Below are positions 1 through 10,672 of a stretch of 39,556 bases of DNA, in pieces (position 1 is the first letter of the stretch; each line of letters begins with the position of its first letter). The translations under genes were made by a program, and so were the position numbers. The notes beneath the pieces were generated by a model, which worked only from the letters and a program-made list of their open reading frames with translations, searched no databases and had not been told where the DNA came from. Origin of the DNA: Candidatus Microbacterium stercoravium. Its GTDB lineage: Bacteria > Actinomycetota > Actinomycetes > Actinomycetales > Microbacteriaceae. Location: assembly GCA_019117025.1 (NCBI GenBank), contig DXAM01000050.1, positions 1-39,556 on the forward strand, read 5' to 3'.

Positions 1-812
1 CGGTCGAGGTCGACCTCGAGAACCTCGACGGTGACCTCCTGGCCCACCTCGACGACCTCGCTGGCGTGGTCGATGTGCTTCCACGAGAGCTCGGACACGT
101 GAACGAGGCCGTCCACGCCGCCGAGGTCGACAAACGCACCGAAGTTGACGATCGAGGAGACCTGGCCCTTGCGGACCTGCCCCTTGTGCAGACCGTTGAG
201 GAACTGCGCACGCGTGGCCGACTGCGTCTCCTCGAGGAGCGCACGACGCGAGAGCACGACGTTGTTGCGGTTCTTGTCGAGTTCGAGGATCTTCGCCTCG
301 AGCTCCTGGCCGAGATATGGCGTCAGGTCGCGGACCCGGCGCAGCTCGATGAGCGAGGCAGGAAGGAAGCCGCGGAGACCGATGTCGAGGATGAGACCAC
401 CCTTGACGACCTCGATGACCGTGCCCTTGACGACACCGTCGTTCTCCTTGATCTGCTCCACGTCGCCCCAGGCACGCTCGTACTGAGCACGCTTCTTCGA
501 CAGGATCAGACGGCCTTCCTTGTCCTCCTTCTGGAGAACGAGGGCCTCGATGTGATCGCCCACCTTCACGACGTCGTCGGGGTTGACGTCGTGCTTGATG
601 GAGAGTTCGCGCGAGGGGATGACGCCCTCGGTCTTGTATCCGACGTCGAGCAGAACCTCGTCGCGGTCGATCTTGACGATCTCGCCGTCGATGATGTCGC
701 CGTCGTTGAAGAACTTCAGAGTCTTCTCGACCGCGGCCAGGAAGTCCTCCGCAGATCCGATGTCGTTGATGGCGACCTGCGTGGTGGCCGAGGCGGTCGT
801 TGCGTTAGTCAT
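1..812 (-). CDS. rpsA: 30S ribosomal protein S1, N-terminal part (runs off the window)
   Basis: RNA-binding protein of the small ribosomal subunit that helps mRNAs dock. I translated it by hand because the ORF track omits it: the frame is open from ATG at 812 down to base 1, about 270 codons. The N-terminus is MTNATTASATTQVAIND, followed by S1/OB-fold repeats. Recognisable pieces are VLLDVGYKTEGVIPSREL, GLILDIGLRGFLPASL and GAFVDLGGVDGLVHVSELSW, the last being a classic S1-motif core. The full protein in actinobacteria is about 480 residues, so roughly the last 40 percent lies outside the window. An AAGG about 11 nt upstream is the ribosome-binding site. It is divergent from the gene at 1141. 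Confidence 0.97.
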   Translation of the reverse strand, partial: MTNATTASATTQVAINDIGSAEDFLAAVEKTLKFFNDGDIIDGEIVKIDRDEVLLDVGYKTEGVIPSRELSIKHDVNPDDVVKVGDHIEALVLQKEDKEGRLILSKKRAQYERAWGDVEQIKENDGVVKGTVIEVVKGGLILDIGLRGFLPASLIELRRVRDLTPYLGQELEAKILELDKNRNNVVLSRRALLEETQSATRAQFLNGLHKGQVRKGQVSSIVNFGAFVDLGGVDGLVHVSELSWKHIDHASEVVEVGQEVTVEVLEVDLD

Positions 813-1140
813 GTAGTGGTTAGCCTTCAGGGGTTGTTGTGTCGGGCTCCGGATCCAGCCGGATGCGCGTCTCCGCACGCACCAGCAGCCTTCGCGGATT
901 CGAAGCGATTGGATGAGATTTCGCCCGTCACGCGGCAGTCTGGACGACGGATCCGCAGATCCGACGCGGCGACGCGCGCACGCGTGACACTTCAGGATAG
1001 CACGCGAAACCGCCGCGAATCCACGTGACGAGTGGGATCGAAGCACCTGCCTGGGGACCTGTCCCCATGGAATCGGTACACAGGGTCTCACCGCGTCGGT
1101 AACGTGGTTTCGAGCATGAATCACGGGGAGAAGGAGCGAC
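813..1140. other. Divergent intergenic region (328 bp) between rpsA and the DUF4190 gene
   Basis: No convincing gene is seen here. The listed ORF 66..1028 is antisense to rpsA and is a shadow. The region holds the long 5' leader of rpsA, the possible extended -10 listed separately, a short perfect inverted repeat (GGGGAC, 2-nt spacer, GTCCCC, about 1053-1066), and the AAGGAG ribosome-binding site of the gene at 1141. Confidence 0.6.
994..1002 (-). promoter_or_regulatory. Possible extended -10 element for rpsA
   Basis: Read on the minus strand this is TGCTATCCT, a TGn extended -10 hexamer, about 180 nt upstream of the rpsA start. No good -35 hexamer sits 16 to 18 nt before it. The assignment is inference from motif and position only. 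Confidence 0.35.
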
Positions 1141-1767
1141 ATGTCCGATAACAACCAGCCATACGACCCGAACGCGCCCGGGCAGAGCGGCAGCCCGTCG
1201 CAGCCCGGGGCTGGCGAACAGCCCGCGTACGACACGGGAGAGCCCGGAGTGCCCGACACGGGGGCCGCCGGTGCGCCGCCCATGCCGCCCGCGCCGCCGG
1301 AGCCCCCCTATAACGCTGCGCAGCCGACGACGCCTCAGCCATACGGTGTGCAGCCCGGCTCCATCGCGCCGCCGCCTCCTGCGCCGTACGGTGTGGGCAC
1401 GCCCCCGCAGAACCAGGGCAGCAAGGGCCTCGCGATCACGGCACTCGTGCTCGCGATCGTCGGCGCGTTGCTCTGCTTCATCCCGTTCGCCGCCTTCGGC
1501 GGTGTGGTCATCGCCATCGTCGCGTTGATTCTCGGCATCATCGCCCTCGTGAAGAAGGCGAACGGCAAGGGCATGAGCATCGCGGCACTGATCGTGGCGG
1601 GTGTCGGCGTCTTGGTCGGCGCGGTCATGGTGTTCATCACGATCTCTGTGTTCGTGTTCATCGACTCGTACCAGAGCGAGCTCGACCAGCTCTACGAGGA
1701 CAACTCGGAGCTGTTCGACGAGAACTTCGACGAGGACTTCCAGCTCTTCGAGCAGCCCGAGTTCTGA
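1141..1767 (+). CDS. DUF4190-type membrane protein with proline-rich N-terminus
   Basis: 208 residues of unknown function. Residues 1 to about 95 are low-complexity, rich in Pro, Gly, Ala and Gln, and look disordered and cytoplasmic. Residues about 97-135 and 142-172 are hydrophobic: GLAITALVLAIVGALLCF, a second stretch IAIVALILGIIALVKK, and a third helix around AALIVAGVGVLVGAVMVF. This layout is typical of the actinobacterial DUF4190 family. The C-terminal tail is very acidic and aromatic (YEDNSELFDENFDEDFQLF). A clear AAGGAG sits 5 nt before ATG. The next gene is convergent and shares a hairpin with it. The family call is from layout, without a profile search. Confidence 0.8.
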   Translation: MSDNNQPYDPNAPGQSGSPSQPGAGEQPAYDTGEPGVPDTGAAGAPPMPPAPPEPPYNAAQPTTPQPYGVQPGSIAPPPPAPYGVGTPPQNQGSKGLAITALVLAIVGALLCFIPFAAFGGVVIAIVALILGIIALVKKANGKGMSIAALIVAGVGVLVGAVMVFITISVFVFIDSYQSELDQLYEDNSELFDENFDEDFQLFEQPEF

Positions 1768-1774
1768 TCACGCT

Positions 1775-2233
1775 TCACGCGGCGCGCACCTGGGGTTCAC
1801 TCACCAGGTGCGCGCCGTCGTCTGCCAGGACGAACTGAGCCCGCAAGCCGTCCGGCTGGTGCGCGAACGCCGCGCGCATCGGTTCCGACCACCGGCGGAG
1901 GTCGGAGCTCCTCCCGGGACCACCTGGGCGTTCCCACACGACGACGACCGCACCCGCCGGAGTCTCGTCGACGATCTGTGAGACGCGCGTCGCCAGGAGG
2001 TCTGCCGCGCTGACGGCGCCGGACGCGGGCATCGCGACGGTCTCGGTGGGATCCCCGGAGAGACCGTCGATCGGCATCATGACATCGGTCATACATCCGG
2101 CACTGTCGATGAACAGCAGCCACGCTCGCGGCTCGACCGCCCGTTCGAGCAGCGCCGTGACGAAGCGGGTGAGGTCGCGGTCGTCGGTCATCGGACGATC
2201 GCGCAGCGTGTTCAGAGTTGTTGAATCGATCAT
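1775..2233 (-). CDS. Hypothetical protein, about 138-152 aa
   Basis: I do not recognise a family. The 152-residue frame has real-gene composition, with GC-rich third positions and a globular mix of residues. It shows no signal peptide or membrane helix. An alpha-beta pattern is suggested by hydrophobic runs AWLLFIDSAG (about residues 37-46), AGAVVVVWERPGG (about 113-125) and LRAQFVLADDGAHL (near the end). The start is uncertain: ATG at 2233 and an internal ATG at 2191 (MTDDRDL) are both possible, and neither has a good Shine-Dalgarno. It follows the DksA-like gene on the same strand with a 93-bp gap containing direct repeats. Its C-terminal codons form half of a hairpin shared with the convergent gene. 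Confidence 0.6.
   Translation of the reverse strand: MIDSTTLNTLRDRPMTDDRDLTRFVTALLERAVEPRAWLLFIDSAGCMTDVMMPIDGLSGDPTETVAMPASGAVSAADLLATRVSQIVDETPAGAVVVVWERPGGPGRSSDLRRWSEPMRAAFAHQPDGLRAQFVLADDGAHLVSEPQVRAA
1781..1816. terminator. Bidirectional hairpin between convergent genes
   Basis: Perfect 12-bp arms GGCGCGCACCTG and CAGGTGCGCGCC with a 12-nt loop, 13 bp past the stop of the plus-strand gene. The hairpin lies entirely inside the last codons of the minus-strand gene that ends at 1775. There is no T-run. Confidence 0.6.
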
Positions 2234-2265
2234 GCGGCAAGACTGATCGATCCGTGGCCGCCGCG

Positions 2266-2323
2266 TGTGGAGAAATCAGCCGAATGTGGATGGATTTCGC
2301 GAATCAGCCGAATCTGTGGAGAA
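2266..2323. repeat. Direct repeats between the DksA-like gene and the hypothetical gene
   Basis: AATCAGCCGAAT occurs at 2274-2285 and 2302-2313, each followed by a GTGGA-like sequence. The nonamer TGTGGAGAA (TTCTCCACA on the other strand) occurs at 2266-2274 and 2315-2323. The nonamer is one base away from the DnaA-box consensus TTATCCACA. Function unknown. Confidence 0.6.
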
Positions 2324-2326
2324 CTC

Positions 2327-2683
2327 TCAGCGGCGCGACGCACATTCCACGCACATCGTCGCGGTGGGGCGAATGCGCAGGCGCGCGACCGGGATCCGCT
2401 TGCCGCACCCCGCGCACACGCCATAGGTGTCGTTGTCGAGACGCGCGAATGCCTCGTCGATGGCGATGAGTTCGCGCTCGGCCTCGGCGTCAAGGCCGGC
2501 GAGCCGAGACCATTCGTCCGACAGGGTCGCGCCCTCGGGGTCGTGCTCGTCGTCGGCGGTCGCTGCCGATCGTGCCGACGCGAGATCGCTCAGGTCCTCA
2601 TCGCTGCGTTGGCGGGCGCGCAGCACGCTCTCGCGATGCTGTGCAAGGAGTTCGCGAAACTCCGCGCGGTGAGTGTCGTCCAT
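2327..2683 (-). CDS. DksA/TraR-family zinc-finger protein
   Basis: 118 residues. The N-terminal half is a charged helical (coiled-coil-like) region rich in Glu, Arg and Asp. The C-terminal part carries one C4 zinc finger: CAGC around residue 91 and CVEC around residue 112, with YGVCAGCGKRIPVARL in the family pattern. Members bind the RNA polymerase secondary channel or act as small regulators. In actinobacteria such short single-finger proteins are usually annotated only as TraR/DksA C4-type. The spacing Cys-x2-Cys-x17-Cys-x2-Cys is complete, so zinc binding should be intact. It stands alone upstream of the hypothetical gene on the same strand. A specific role in the stringent response is not shown by the sequence. 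Confidence 0.9.
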   Translation of the reverse strand: MDDTHRAEFRELLAQHRESVLRARQRSDEDLSDLASARSAATADDEHDPEGATLSDEWSRLAGLDAEAERELIAIDEAFARLDNDTYGVCAGCGKRIPVARLRIRPTATMCVECASRR

Positions 2684-2700
2684 CTCTCCACCGTAGATGC

Positions 2701-2741
2701 AGAGGGGCCGCCCCCGCGCATTTCGCGGGAACGGCCCCTCT
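2701..2741 (-). terminator. Strong hairpin downstream of ilvC
   Basis: Arms AGAGGGGCCG and CGGCCCCTCT are perfect over 10 bp. An inner CCCGCG/CGCGGG stem extends the structure. It lies 133-173 bp beyond the ilvC stop and just upstream of the DksA-like gene, so it most likely ends the ilv operon transcript. The T-run is poor. Confidence 0.65.
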
Positions 2742-2769
2742 GAACGATCGTGCTGGAATCAGCGCGAGT

Positions 2770-4446
<1,677 letters not shown>

Positions 4447-4447
4447 G

Positions 4448-6250
4448 TCATGCCTCCTGATCGAAAGCCGGCGAGTTGTCGCGAGCGTACTGGACGTAGC
4501 TGTTGCTGACGCCCTGGGGAACCATCGGCCACACCATGGCGTCGCTCGAGACGACGAAGTCGATCACGACGGGGCGGTCGTTCGTCTCCAGCGCGAGCCT
4601 GATGGCGTCGTCGATCTCGTCTTCCTTCTCGACGCGGATCGCGAGCGCACCGTACGCATCGGCGAGCTTCACGAAGTCGGGAACCCGCTTCGAGTCGTGC
4701 CCGGTGTTCAGCTCGGTGTGCGAGTAGCGGCCGTCGTAGAACAGCGTCTGCCACTGGCGCACCATGCCGAGCGACGAGTTGTTGATGATGGCGACCTTGA
4801 TCGGGATGTTGTTGATCACGCACGTCGCCAGCTCCTGATTCGTCATCTGGAAGCAGCCGTCGCCGTCGATCGCCCACACCACGCGTTCGGGCTGCGCGAC
4901 CTTCGCGCCCATCGCCGCGGGCACGGAGTAGCCCATGGTGCCGGCGCCGCCGGAGTTGAGCCACGAGTTCGGGCGCTCGTACTTGATGAACTGAGCCGAC
5001 CACATCTGGTGCTGACCGACGCCCGCGACGAACACGCCTTCGGGACCGGTCAGCTCGCCGATGCGCGAGATGATCTGCTGCGGTGCGAGCAGGCCGTCGG
5101 TCGGCGCGGTGAACCCGAGCGGGAACTGGTCGCGCAGACCGCCCAGGTACTGCCACCACTCGGCGAAGTCGGGGGCATCGCCCGCGACGGTCGAGCGGTA
5201 CGCCGTGTCGAGGTCGACGAGCACCTCGCGCACGTCGCCCACGATCGGCACCTCGGCGGCGCGGATCTTGCCGATCTCCGCCGGATCGATGTCGACGTGC
5301 ACGACCTTCGCGTGCGGAGCGAACAGCTCGGTCTTGCCGGTCACCCGGTCGTCGAACCGCGCACCGAGCGAGATGATGAGGTCGCTCTCCTGCAGCGCCA
5401 GCACGGCCGGCACGGCGCCGTGCATGCCGGGCATGCCGAGGTGCTGTTCGTGCGAGTCGGGGAACGCGCCCCGAGCCATGAGCGTCGTGACGACCGGGGC
5501 TCCGGTCGTCTCGGCGAACGTCTTCAGCTCAGCGGCTGCACGGCCGCGGATCACGCCGCCGCCGACGTACAGCACCGGCTTCTTCGCCTCCGCGATGAGC
5601 GACGCGGCAGCCTGGATCTGCTTGCCGTGCGCCTTGACGACGGGGCGGTACCCCGGCAGGTCGTACTTGGGGGGCCAGATGAACGGCGCCTCCGCCTGCT
5701 GGGCGTCCTTCGTGATGTCGACGAGCACGGGGCCCGGGCGGCCGGTCGAGGAGATCTCGAACGCCTGAGCCAGCGCACTCGGCACGTCCTCGGCGCGCTT
5801 CACGAGGATCGAGTGCTTCGTCACCGGCATCGTGATGCCGACGATGTCGGCCTCCTGGAACGCGTCGGTGCCCATGAGCGTCGAGAACACCTGTCCGGTG
5901 ATCGCAACGATCGGCACGGAGTCCATGTAGGCGTCGGCGATCGCGGTGACGAGGTTCGTGGCGCCCGGGCCCGACGTGGCGATCGCCACGCCGACCTTGC
6001 CGCTCGCGGCGGCGTAGCCCTCGGCCGCGTGGCCGGCGCCCTGCTCGTGGCGCACGAGGATGTGGTTGAGAGAGTTGGCCCCCATGAGCGCGTCATACGC
6101 GGGCAGGATCGCGCCTCCGGGCAGGCCGAACACGTCTTCGACGCCGAGGAGCTCGAGCGATCGGACGACGGCTTCGGCGCCTGTCAGCACGGGCGTGCTG
6201 GAGGTCGATGCGGGTGGCCGGGGAACGGCGGTGGTGGGTTCTGCAGGCAT
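4448..6250 (-). CDS. ilvB: Acetolactate synthase, large (catalytic) subunit
   Basis: Thiamine-diphosphate enzyme that condenses two pyruvates, or pyruvate plus 2-oxobutyrate. 600 residues, typical of the biosynthetic form. The N-terminal TPP pyrimidine domain holds [15 protein letters not shown] with the catalytic Glu, then [17 protein letters not shown]. The central FAD/transhydrogenase-like domain has [16 protein letters not shown]. The C-terminal TPP domain has the [15 protein letters not shown] metal/diphosphate motif and [14 protein letters not shown]. The first about 25 residues are a Pro/Thr/Ser-rich extension. AGGGAAG precedes ATG at 6250. It lies 45 bp after ilvD and 1 bp before ilvN. 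I saw no Leu/Val/Ile-rich leader peptide or attenuator in the gap. Confidence 0.97.
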   Translation of the reverse strand: MPAEPTTAVPRPPASTSSTPVLTGAEAVVRSLELLGVEDVFGLPGGAILPAYDALMGANSLNHILVRHEQGAGHAAEGYAAASGKVGVAIATSGPGATNLVTAIADAYMDSVPIVAITGQVFSTLMGTDAFQEADIVGITMPVTKHSILVKRAEDVPSALAQAFEISSTGRPGPVLVDITKDAQQAEAPFIWPPKYDLPGYRPVVKAHGKQIQAAASLIAEAKKPVLYVGGGVIRGRAAAELKTFAETTGAPVVTTLMARGAFPDSHEQHLGMPGMHGAVPAVLALQESDLIISLGARFDDRVTGKTELFAPHAKVVHVDIDPAEIGKIRAAEVPIVGDVREVLVDLDTAYRSTVAGDAPDFAEWWQYLGGLRDQFPLGFTAPTDGLLAPQQIISRIGELTGPEGVFVAGVGQHQMWSAQFIKYERPNSWLNSGGAGTMGYSVPAAMGAKVAQPERVVWAIDGDGCFQMTNQELATCVINNIPIKVAIINNSSLGMVRQWQTLFYDGRYSHTELNTGHDSKRVPDFVKLADAYGALAIRVEKEDEIDDAIRLALETNDRPVVIDFVVSSDAMVWPMVPQGVSNSYVQYARDNSPAFDQEA

Positions 6251-6295
6251 AGTGCTTCCCTGATTCGGTCGAACGTTTATCGGCGGCGGGCTGAG

Positions 6296-8008
6296 TCAAC
6301 CAGTGACGGCACCCAGCGCAGCGGAACGCACGAGCTTCGCGTACTTGGCGAGAACGCCGCGGGTGTATCGCGGAGGCAGAGGCTCCCAGCCCTCACGGCG
6401 GGAGGTGAGCTCAGCGTCATCGACGAGTAGGTCGAGAGTGCGAGCGGAGACATCGACCCGGATCGGGTCACCATCACGCACGAAGGCAATCGGACCTGCG
6501 TCCACAGCTTCGGGTGCGATGTGGCCGATGCACAGGCCAGTTGTGCCGCCGGAGAATCGACCGTCTGTCAAGAGTAGTACATCCTTGCCGAGACCCGCGC
6601 CCTTGATGGCCGCCGTGATGGCGAGCATCTCACGCATGCCCGGCCCTCCCTTGGGGCCCTCGTACCGGATCACGACGACGTCGCCGGCCTGGATCTCGCC
6701 GTTGGTCAGCGCATCCATCGCCGCCCGCTCGCGCTCGAACACGCGCGCTGGTCCTTCGAACACCTCGGCGTCGAATCCCGCGGTCTTCACCACGGCGCCC
6801 TCCGGTGCGAGCGAACCGTCGAGGATCGTCAGACCGCCCGTCGCGTGGATCGGGTTGTCGAGGTCGCGCACGACGGTGCCGTCGAGCGGCGTCGGATCGA
6901 TCTCGGCGAGGTTCTCGGCGAGCGTCCTGCCCGTCACGGTCATGGCGTCGCCGTGGAGCAGGCCGGCGTCGAGCAGCGCCTTCATCACGACGGGCATTCC
7001 CCCGACGCGGTCGAAGTCCTGCGCGACGAACTGTCCGAACGGCTTGACGTCGGCGAGGTGCGGCGAACGCTGGCCGATGCGCGTGAAGTCGTCGAGCGTG
7101 AGCTCGACGCCCGCCTCGTTCGCGATCGCGAGCAGGTGCAGCACGGCGTTCGTGGATCCGCCGAGCACCATCGCGACCGTCACGGCGTTCTCGAACGCCT
7201 TCTTCGTCAGGATGTCCTTGGTCGTGATGCCCTTGCGCAGCATCTCGACGACCGCCTCGCCCGAGCGGTGCGCGTACATGTCGCGGCGGCGGTCCGCACT
7301 GAGGGGCGTCGAGGATCCCGGAAGGCTCATGCCGAGCGCTTCGGCGACGCACGCCATCGTGTTGGCGGTGTACATGCCGCCGCAGGCTCCCTCTCCGGGA
7401 GCGAACGCGCACTCGACCTTCTTGAGGTCTGCCTCGCTCATCTGACCCGCCTTGCAGGCACCGACGGCCTCGAACGAGTCGATGATCGTGATCGTCTTCT
7501 CGGTGCCGTCTTCGAGCTTGACCCAGCCGGGCGCGATCGAACCGGCGTAGAGGAAGACGCTGGCGAGCTCCAGCCGCGCGGCCGCCATGAGCATGCCCGG
7601 CAGCGATTTGTCGCAGCCGGCGAGAAGCACCGTGCCGTCGAGGCGTTCGCCCATGACGACGGTCTCGACGCTGTCGGCGATGACCTCGCGGCTCACGAGG
7701 GAGAAGTGCATCCCCTCGTGGCCCATCGAGATGCCGTCGGAGACGCTGACGGTGCCGAACTGCAGCGGATATCCGCCGCCGGCGTGCACCCCTTCCTTGG
7801 ACCCCTGGGCGAGGCGGTCGAGCGAGAGGTTGCACGGCGTGATCTCGTTCCAGCTGGACGCGATGCCGATCTGGGGCTTGGCCCAGTCGTCGTCGCCCAT
7901 GCCGACGGCGCGAAGCATGCCTCGCGACGTCGTGGCCTCGATGCCGTCGGTAACCACGCGACTCCGCGGTTTGATGTCGATTCCGGGCGCTGCATTGTCA
8001 CTCACCAT
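6296..8008 (-). CDS. ilvD: Dihydroxy-acid dehydratase
   Basis: Third common step of branched-chain amino-acid synthesis: dehydrates dihydroxyisovalerate or dihydroxymethylvalerate to the 2-oxo acid, using an Fe-S cluster. 570 residues, normal for IlvD/Edd proteins. Family signatures are present: [19 protein letters not shown] and [20 protein letters not shown] carry cluster cysteines, and the C-terminal part has [23 protein letters not shown]. The start is ATG at 8008 (MVSDNAAPG). It is the first gene of the ilv cluster, with a 71-bp gap to otsB upstream on the same strand. The ilv promoter is probably in that gap, though I cannot point to clear hexamers. Confidence 0.97.
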   Translation of the reverse strand: MVSDNAAPGIDIKPRSRVVTDGIEATTSRGMLRAVGMGDDDWAKPQIGIASSWNEITPCNLSLDRLAQGSKEGVHAGGGYPLQFGTVSVSDGISMGHEGMHFSLVSREVIADSVETVVMGERLDGTVLLAGCDKSLPGMLMAAARLELASVFLYAGSIAPGWVKLEDGTEKTITIIDSFEAVGACKAGQMSEADLKKVECAFAPGEGACGGMYTANTMACVAEALGMSLPGSSTPLSADRRRDMYAHRSGEAVVEMLRKGITTKDILTKKAFENAVTVAMVLGGSTNAVLHLLAIANEAGVELTLDDFTRIGQRSPHLADVKPFGQFVAQDFDRVGGMPVVMKALLDAGLLHGDAMTVTGRTLAENLAEIDPTPLDGTVVRDLDNPIHATGGLTILDGSLAPEGAVVKTAGFDAEVFEGPARVFERERAAMDALTNGEIQAGDVVVIRYEGPKGGPGMREMLAITAAIKGAGLGKDVLLLTDGRFSGGTTGLCIGHIAPEAVDAGPIAFVRDGDPIRVDVSARTLDLLVDDAELTSRREGWEPLPPRYTRGVLAKYAKLVRSAALGAVTG

Positions 8009-8079
8009 GGCAGTCTATTCCCCGTGCGCGGCGGCCCAGAACTCGCCGACATTATGCTGACCGCACGCAAATCCACGGG

Positions 8080-8847
8080 TCAGGATGCACGCAGATCTGC
8101 CACACGAGTAAGCACTGCGGCAAGCTCGGGCGTGTCGGTCACCGTGAGGGTCGCGGCGGTCTCGCCGGGACCCACACGAATGCCGAGGTCGGACGGCCCG
8201 AGCGAGCGCAGCGCGTCTTCGTCGGTCACGTCGTCGCCGGCGAAGATCACCGCGTCGGATCCGGTGGCCGCACGCAGCTCCGCGACCGCGCCGTCCTTGC
8301 CCTCATGCCGCCAGGAGAACTCCAGCACGTGCTTGCCCTCTCGCCGGCGCCACTCGGGCGCCAGGCGGGCGACGACCTCGTCGACGGCGCGCTGCGCGCG
8401 CGTCTCGACGCCCTCGGGCGACGTGCGCGTGTGCAGCGCGAAGCCGAATCGTTTGCCTTCGATCCATGCCCCGTCGAATGCGGCCGCGGCCTCTCGTGCG
8501 GCGTGCACCACGGCATCGTCCCCCTCGTCCTGCGTCGTCGCCGCGACGGGCGGCGCGCTCGGCGGGCGCCACGCCTCGGCCCCGTGGGATCCGGCGAGCC
8601 ACACCGGGGAAGCGTCATCGTGCTCCGCGATGACGCGGAGGTCTGCGAGGCTGCGGCCCGAGACGAGTGCGACCGTCACGCCGGGGCACGACGCCAGGCG
8701 CTCGACCGCCCGCTTCGCCTCGGGTGTCGCGCGCGACGACATCGGCTCGGTGACGAGCGGCGACAGGGTGCCGTCGAAGTCGAGCGCGACGAGCAGCCGG
8801 TCGGCCGCCGCGACGGCTCTGATCCGCTCGTCGACCGTACCCGTCAC
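8080..8847 (-). CDS. otsB: Trehalose-6-phosphate phosphatase
   Basis: Removes phosphate from trehalose 6-phosphate, the last step of the OtsAB trehalose route, in the cytosol. HAD-superfamily protein. Motif I LVALDFDGTLSPL carries the nucleophilic Asp, motif II is VALVSGRS, a conserved Lys lies in the EGKRFGFALH region, and the acidic motif is FAGDDVTDEDAL. The ORF track starts at 8904, inside otsA. I prefer GTG at 8847 (VTGTVDERIRAV), because it overlaps the otsA stop as GTGA and has a GAGGTGGGGGA sequence directly upstream. This gives 255 residues, normal for OtsB. Co-transcribed with otsA. Confidence 0.95.
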   Translation of the reverse strand: MTGTVDERIRAVAAADRLLVALDFDGTLSPLVTEPMSSRATPEAKRAVERLASCPGVTVALVSGRSLADLRVIAEHDDASPVWLAGSHGAEAWRPPSAPPVAATTQDEGDDAVVHAAREAAAAFDGAWIEGKRFGFALHTRTSPEGVETRAQRAVDEVVARLAPEWRRREGKHVLEFSWRHEGKDGAVAELRAATGSDAVIFAGDDVTDEDALRSLGPSDLGIRVGPGETAATLTVTDTPELAAVLTRVADLRAS

Positions 8848-10262
8848 TCCCCCACCTCGCGCGTGCGGATGGCGTTGACGTCCGCCAGGAACGTCGCGCC
8901 CCACTTCGCGACGTCGTTGTCGATCACCTTGCGGCGCATCGTCTTCATGCGCCGCGTCTGCTCTGCCTGGGGCATGCTGAGGGCGCGCATCATCGTGTCC
9001 TTCATGCCCTCGATGTCATGCGGGTTCACGAGCAGCGCGCTGCCGAGCTCGTCTGCGGCCCCGGCGAACTCGCTGAGCAGTAGCACCCCCGTATTGTCCT
9101 GCCGCACGGCGACGTACTCCTTCGCGACGAGGTTCATCCCGTCGCGGAGGGCCGTGACCAGCATGACGTCGGCCGCGAGGTACAGCGCGACCATCTCCTC
9201 GCGCGGATACCCCTGGTGCAGGTATCGGATCGCCGTGGTCTCGACCGTGGAGTAGTCGCCGTTGATGCGGGCGACGGTCATCTCGATCTCGTCGCGCAGC
9301 TCCTGATACGCCTCGACTCCGGGGCGCGACGGGCTCGCGATCTGCACGAGCGTCACCTGGTCGCCCGTGATGCGGCCATCGGCGAGGAGCTCGCCGTACG
9401 CCTTCAGGCGATGGCGGATCCCCTTCGTGTAGTCGAGGCGGTCGACGCCGAGCATGATCTTCTCGGATCCGATCTGCTCGCGCAGCCGCTCGGCGCGCGC
9501 GATGACGTCGGGGCGGCGCGCCAGCTCGAGGAACTGCTCGGCGTCGATCGAGATCGGATAGGCCTTCGCGATCACGGTGCGCGGGGTCTGGTCGATCGTC
9601 GGCACCGTGACGGTGTCGCCCTTCGTCGGATAGCGCAGCAGACGGCGGATCGATCGCTGGAAGTTGCCGGCGTCGGCGACCCGCTGGAAGCCGATCACGT
9701 CGGCGCCGAGCAGCCCGTCGAGCACCTGGCGGCGCCACGGCAGCTGGGCGAACAGCGCGTATGCCGGGAACGGAATGTGGTGGAAGTACCCGATCGTCAG
9801 GTCGGGTCGCAGCTCCCGGAGCATCTGCGGCACGAGCTGCAGCTGGTAGTCGTGCACCCACACGAACCCGCCGTCGGCCGCGTGCTCGGCCGCCGCCTCG
9901 GCGAAACGTCGATTCACGCGCACGTATGCGTCCCACCACGAGCGCTTGAACTCGGGTGTCGCGATCACGTCGTGGTACAGCGGCCAGATCGTGCCGTTCG
10001 AGAATCCCTCGTAGTAGTCGCGCAGGTCATCTCGGCTGAGCGAGACCGGAACGAGCATCGTGTCGTCGAAGACGAACGGCTCCAGATCGAGATCGGGCTG
10101 TCCGCCCCATCCCACCCAGGCACCGTCCATGCCGGTCATGACTTGTTCGACGGCCGTGACGAGCCCCCCGGGGGATCTGCGCCACGCCGGTTCGCCGTCA
10201 GGCCCTTCGATCCGATCGACCGGCAGGCGGTTAGCGACGATGACGAGGTCTGCTCGAGCCAT
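8844..10262 (-). CDS. otsA: Alpha,alpha-trehalose-phosphate synthase
   Basis: GT20 glycosyltransferase that joins a nucleotide-activated glucose to glucose 6-phosphate, making trehalose 6-phosphate for osmotic and desiccation protection. The N-terminal LVIVANRLPVDR and SPGGLVTAVE are the acceptor-side signatures. FVWVHDYQLQLVPQMLRE and IMLGVDRLDYTKGI are family hallmarks, and NLVAKEYVAV lies in the donor site. The track start (10286) adds eight residues. The ATG at 10262 (MARADLVIV) has AAGGAG 6 nt upstream and fits family alignments better, giving 472 residues. otsB follows with a 4-bp overlap. Upstream is a divergent small membrane-protein gene. Confidence 0.96.
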   Translation of the reverse strand: MARADLVIVANRLPVDRIEGPDGEPAWRRSPGGLVTAVEQVMTGMDGAWVGWGGQPDLDLEPFVFDDTMLVPVSLSRDDLRDYYEGFSNGTIWPLYHDVIATPEFKRSWWDAYVRVNRRFAEAAAEHAADGGFVWVHDYQLQLVPQMLRELRPDLTIGYFHHIPFPAYALFAQLPWRRQVLDGLLGADVIGFQRVADAGNFQRSIRRLLRYPTKGDTVTVPTIDQTPRTVIAKAYPISIDAEQFLELARRPDVIARAERLREQIGSEKIMLGVDRLDYTKGIRHRLKAYGELLADGRITGDQVTLVQIASPSRPGVEAYQELRDEIEMTVARINGDYSTVETTAIRYLHQGYPREEMVALYLAADVMLVTALRDGMNLVAKEYVAVRQDNTGVLLLSEFAGAADELGSALLVNPHDIEGMKDTMMRALSMPQAEQTRRMKTMRRKVIDNDVAKWGATFLADVNAIRTREVGE

Positions 10263-10335
10263 TGCGCACTCCTTCTTTGAGGCCACCCTACGACACAGCC
10301 CATCATGGCGGTCATGTTCACGTTACGGTGTATGC

Positions 10336-10611
10336 ATGCGGAAATACCTGTTAGGCACCGGCATCATCGGCGCGCTCACGAGCGGCTGGACTCTGCTGCG
10401 CGGATCCGGTTCGCAGCCGCTCACCTGGCGCGTCGCGCTCGCGTGGCTGAGCTGGGCGATCACCTTCGCGCTGTCGGTGGGCATGATCATCGACGTGCGC
10501 AAGGCCTCGCACGGCGAGCCCGTGCCGGAGGACTCCCCCATCGCCGGCAACGAGCACAAGTACGTCAAGGGTGCGGAGGCGCCCAAGAAGCAGAAGAAGA
10601 ACAAGAAGTAG
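10336..10611 (+). CDS. Small two-helix membrane protein with Lys-rich tail
   Basis: 91 residues; no family recognised. ATG at 10336 (MRKYLLGTG) lies in frame within the longer spurious ORF 10060..10611, most of which is antisense to otsA. Two hydrophobic helices are visible: about residues 4-22 (YLLGTGIIGALTSGWTLL) and 32-52 (VALAWLSWAITFALSVGMII). A soluble tail ends in a Lys/Gln run, PKKQKKNKK. No Shine-Dalgarno is seen. A TACGGT -10-like hexamer lies about 7 nt before ATG, so the mRNA may be leaderless. A good terminator follows directly, which supports a real monocistronic gene. Function unknown. Confidence 0.7.
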   Translation: MRKYLLGTGIIGALTSGWTLLRGSGSQPLTWRVALAWLSWAITFALSVGMIIDVRKASHGEPVPEDSPIAGNEHKYVKGAEAPKKQKKNKK

Positions 10612-10618
10612 CTCACCC

Positions 10619-10652
10619 GAGGGCCAGGGGCGACGATGCTCCTGGCCTCTTC
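10619..10652 (+). terminator. Hairpin after the small membrane-protein gene
   Basis: GGCCAGGGGC pairs with GCTCCTGGCC around a GACGAT loop and is followed by TCTTCT. It starts 8 bp past the stop codon. Rho-independent type with a weak T-run. Confidence 0.7.
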
Positions 10653-10672
10653 TGCGGTCCGATACATACCCT

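Noticed and set aside
2266-2323. Replication origin
   Set aside because: Only two non-consensus nonamers, no dnaA or dnaN nearby, and ordinary GC content. Kept only as a repeat finding.
8009-8079. Attenuator or leader peptide for the ilv operon
   Set aside because: The gap before ilvD, and the gap before ilvB, contain no Leu/Ile/Val-rich short ORF and no alternative hairpins that I could see.
6845-8878. 677-aa plus-strand ORF
   Set aside because: Antisense shadow of ilvD and otsB, which have full motifs.
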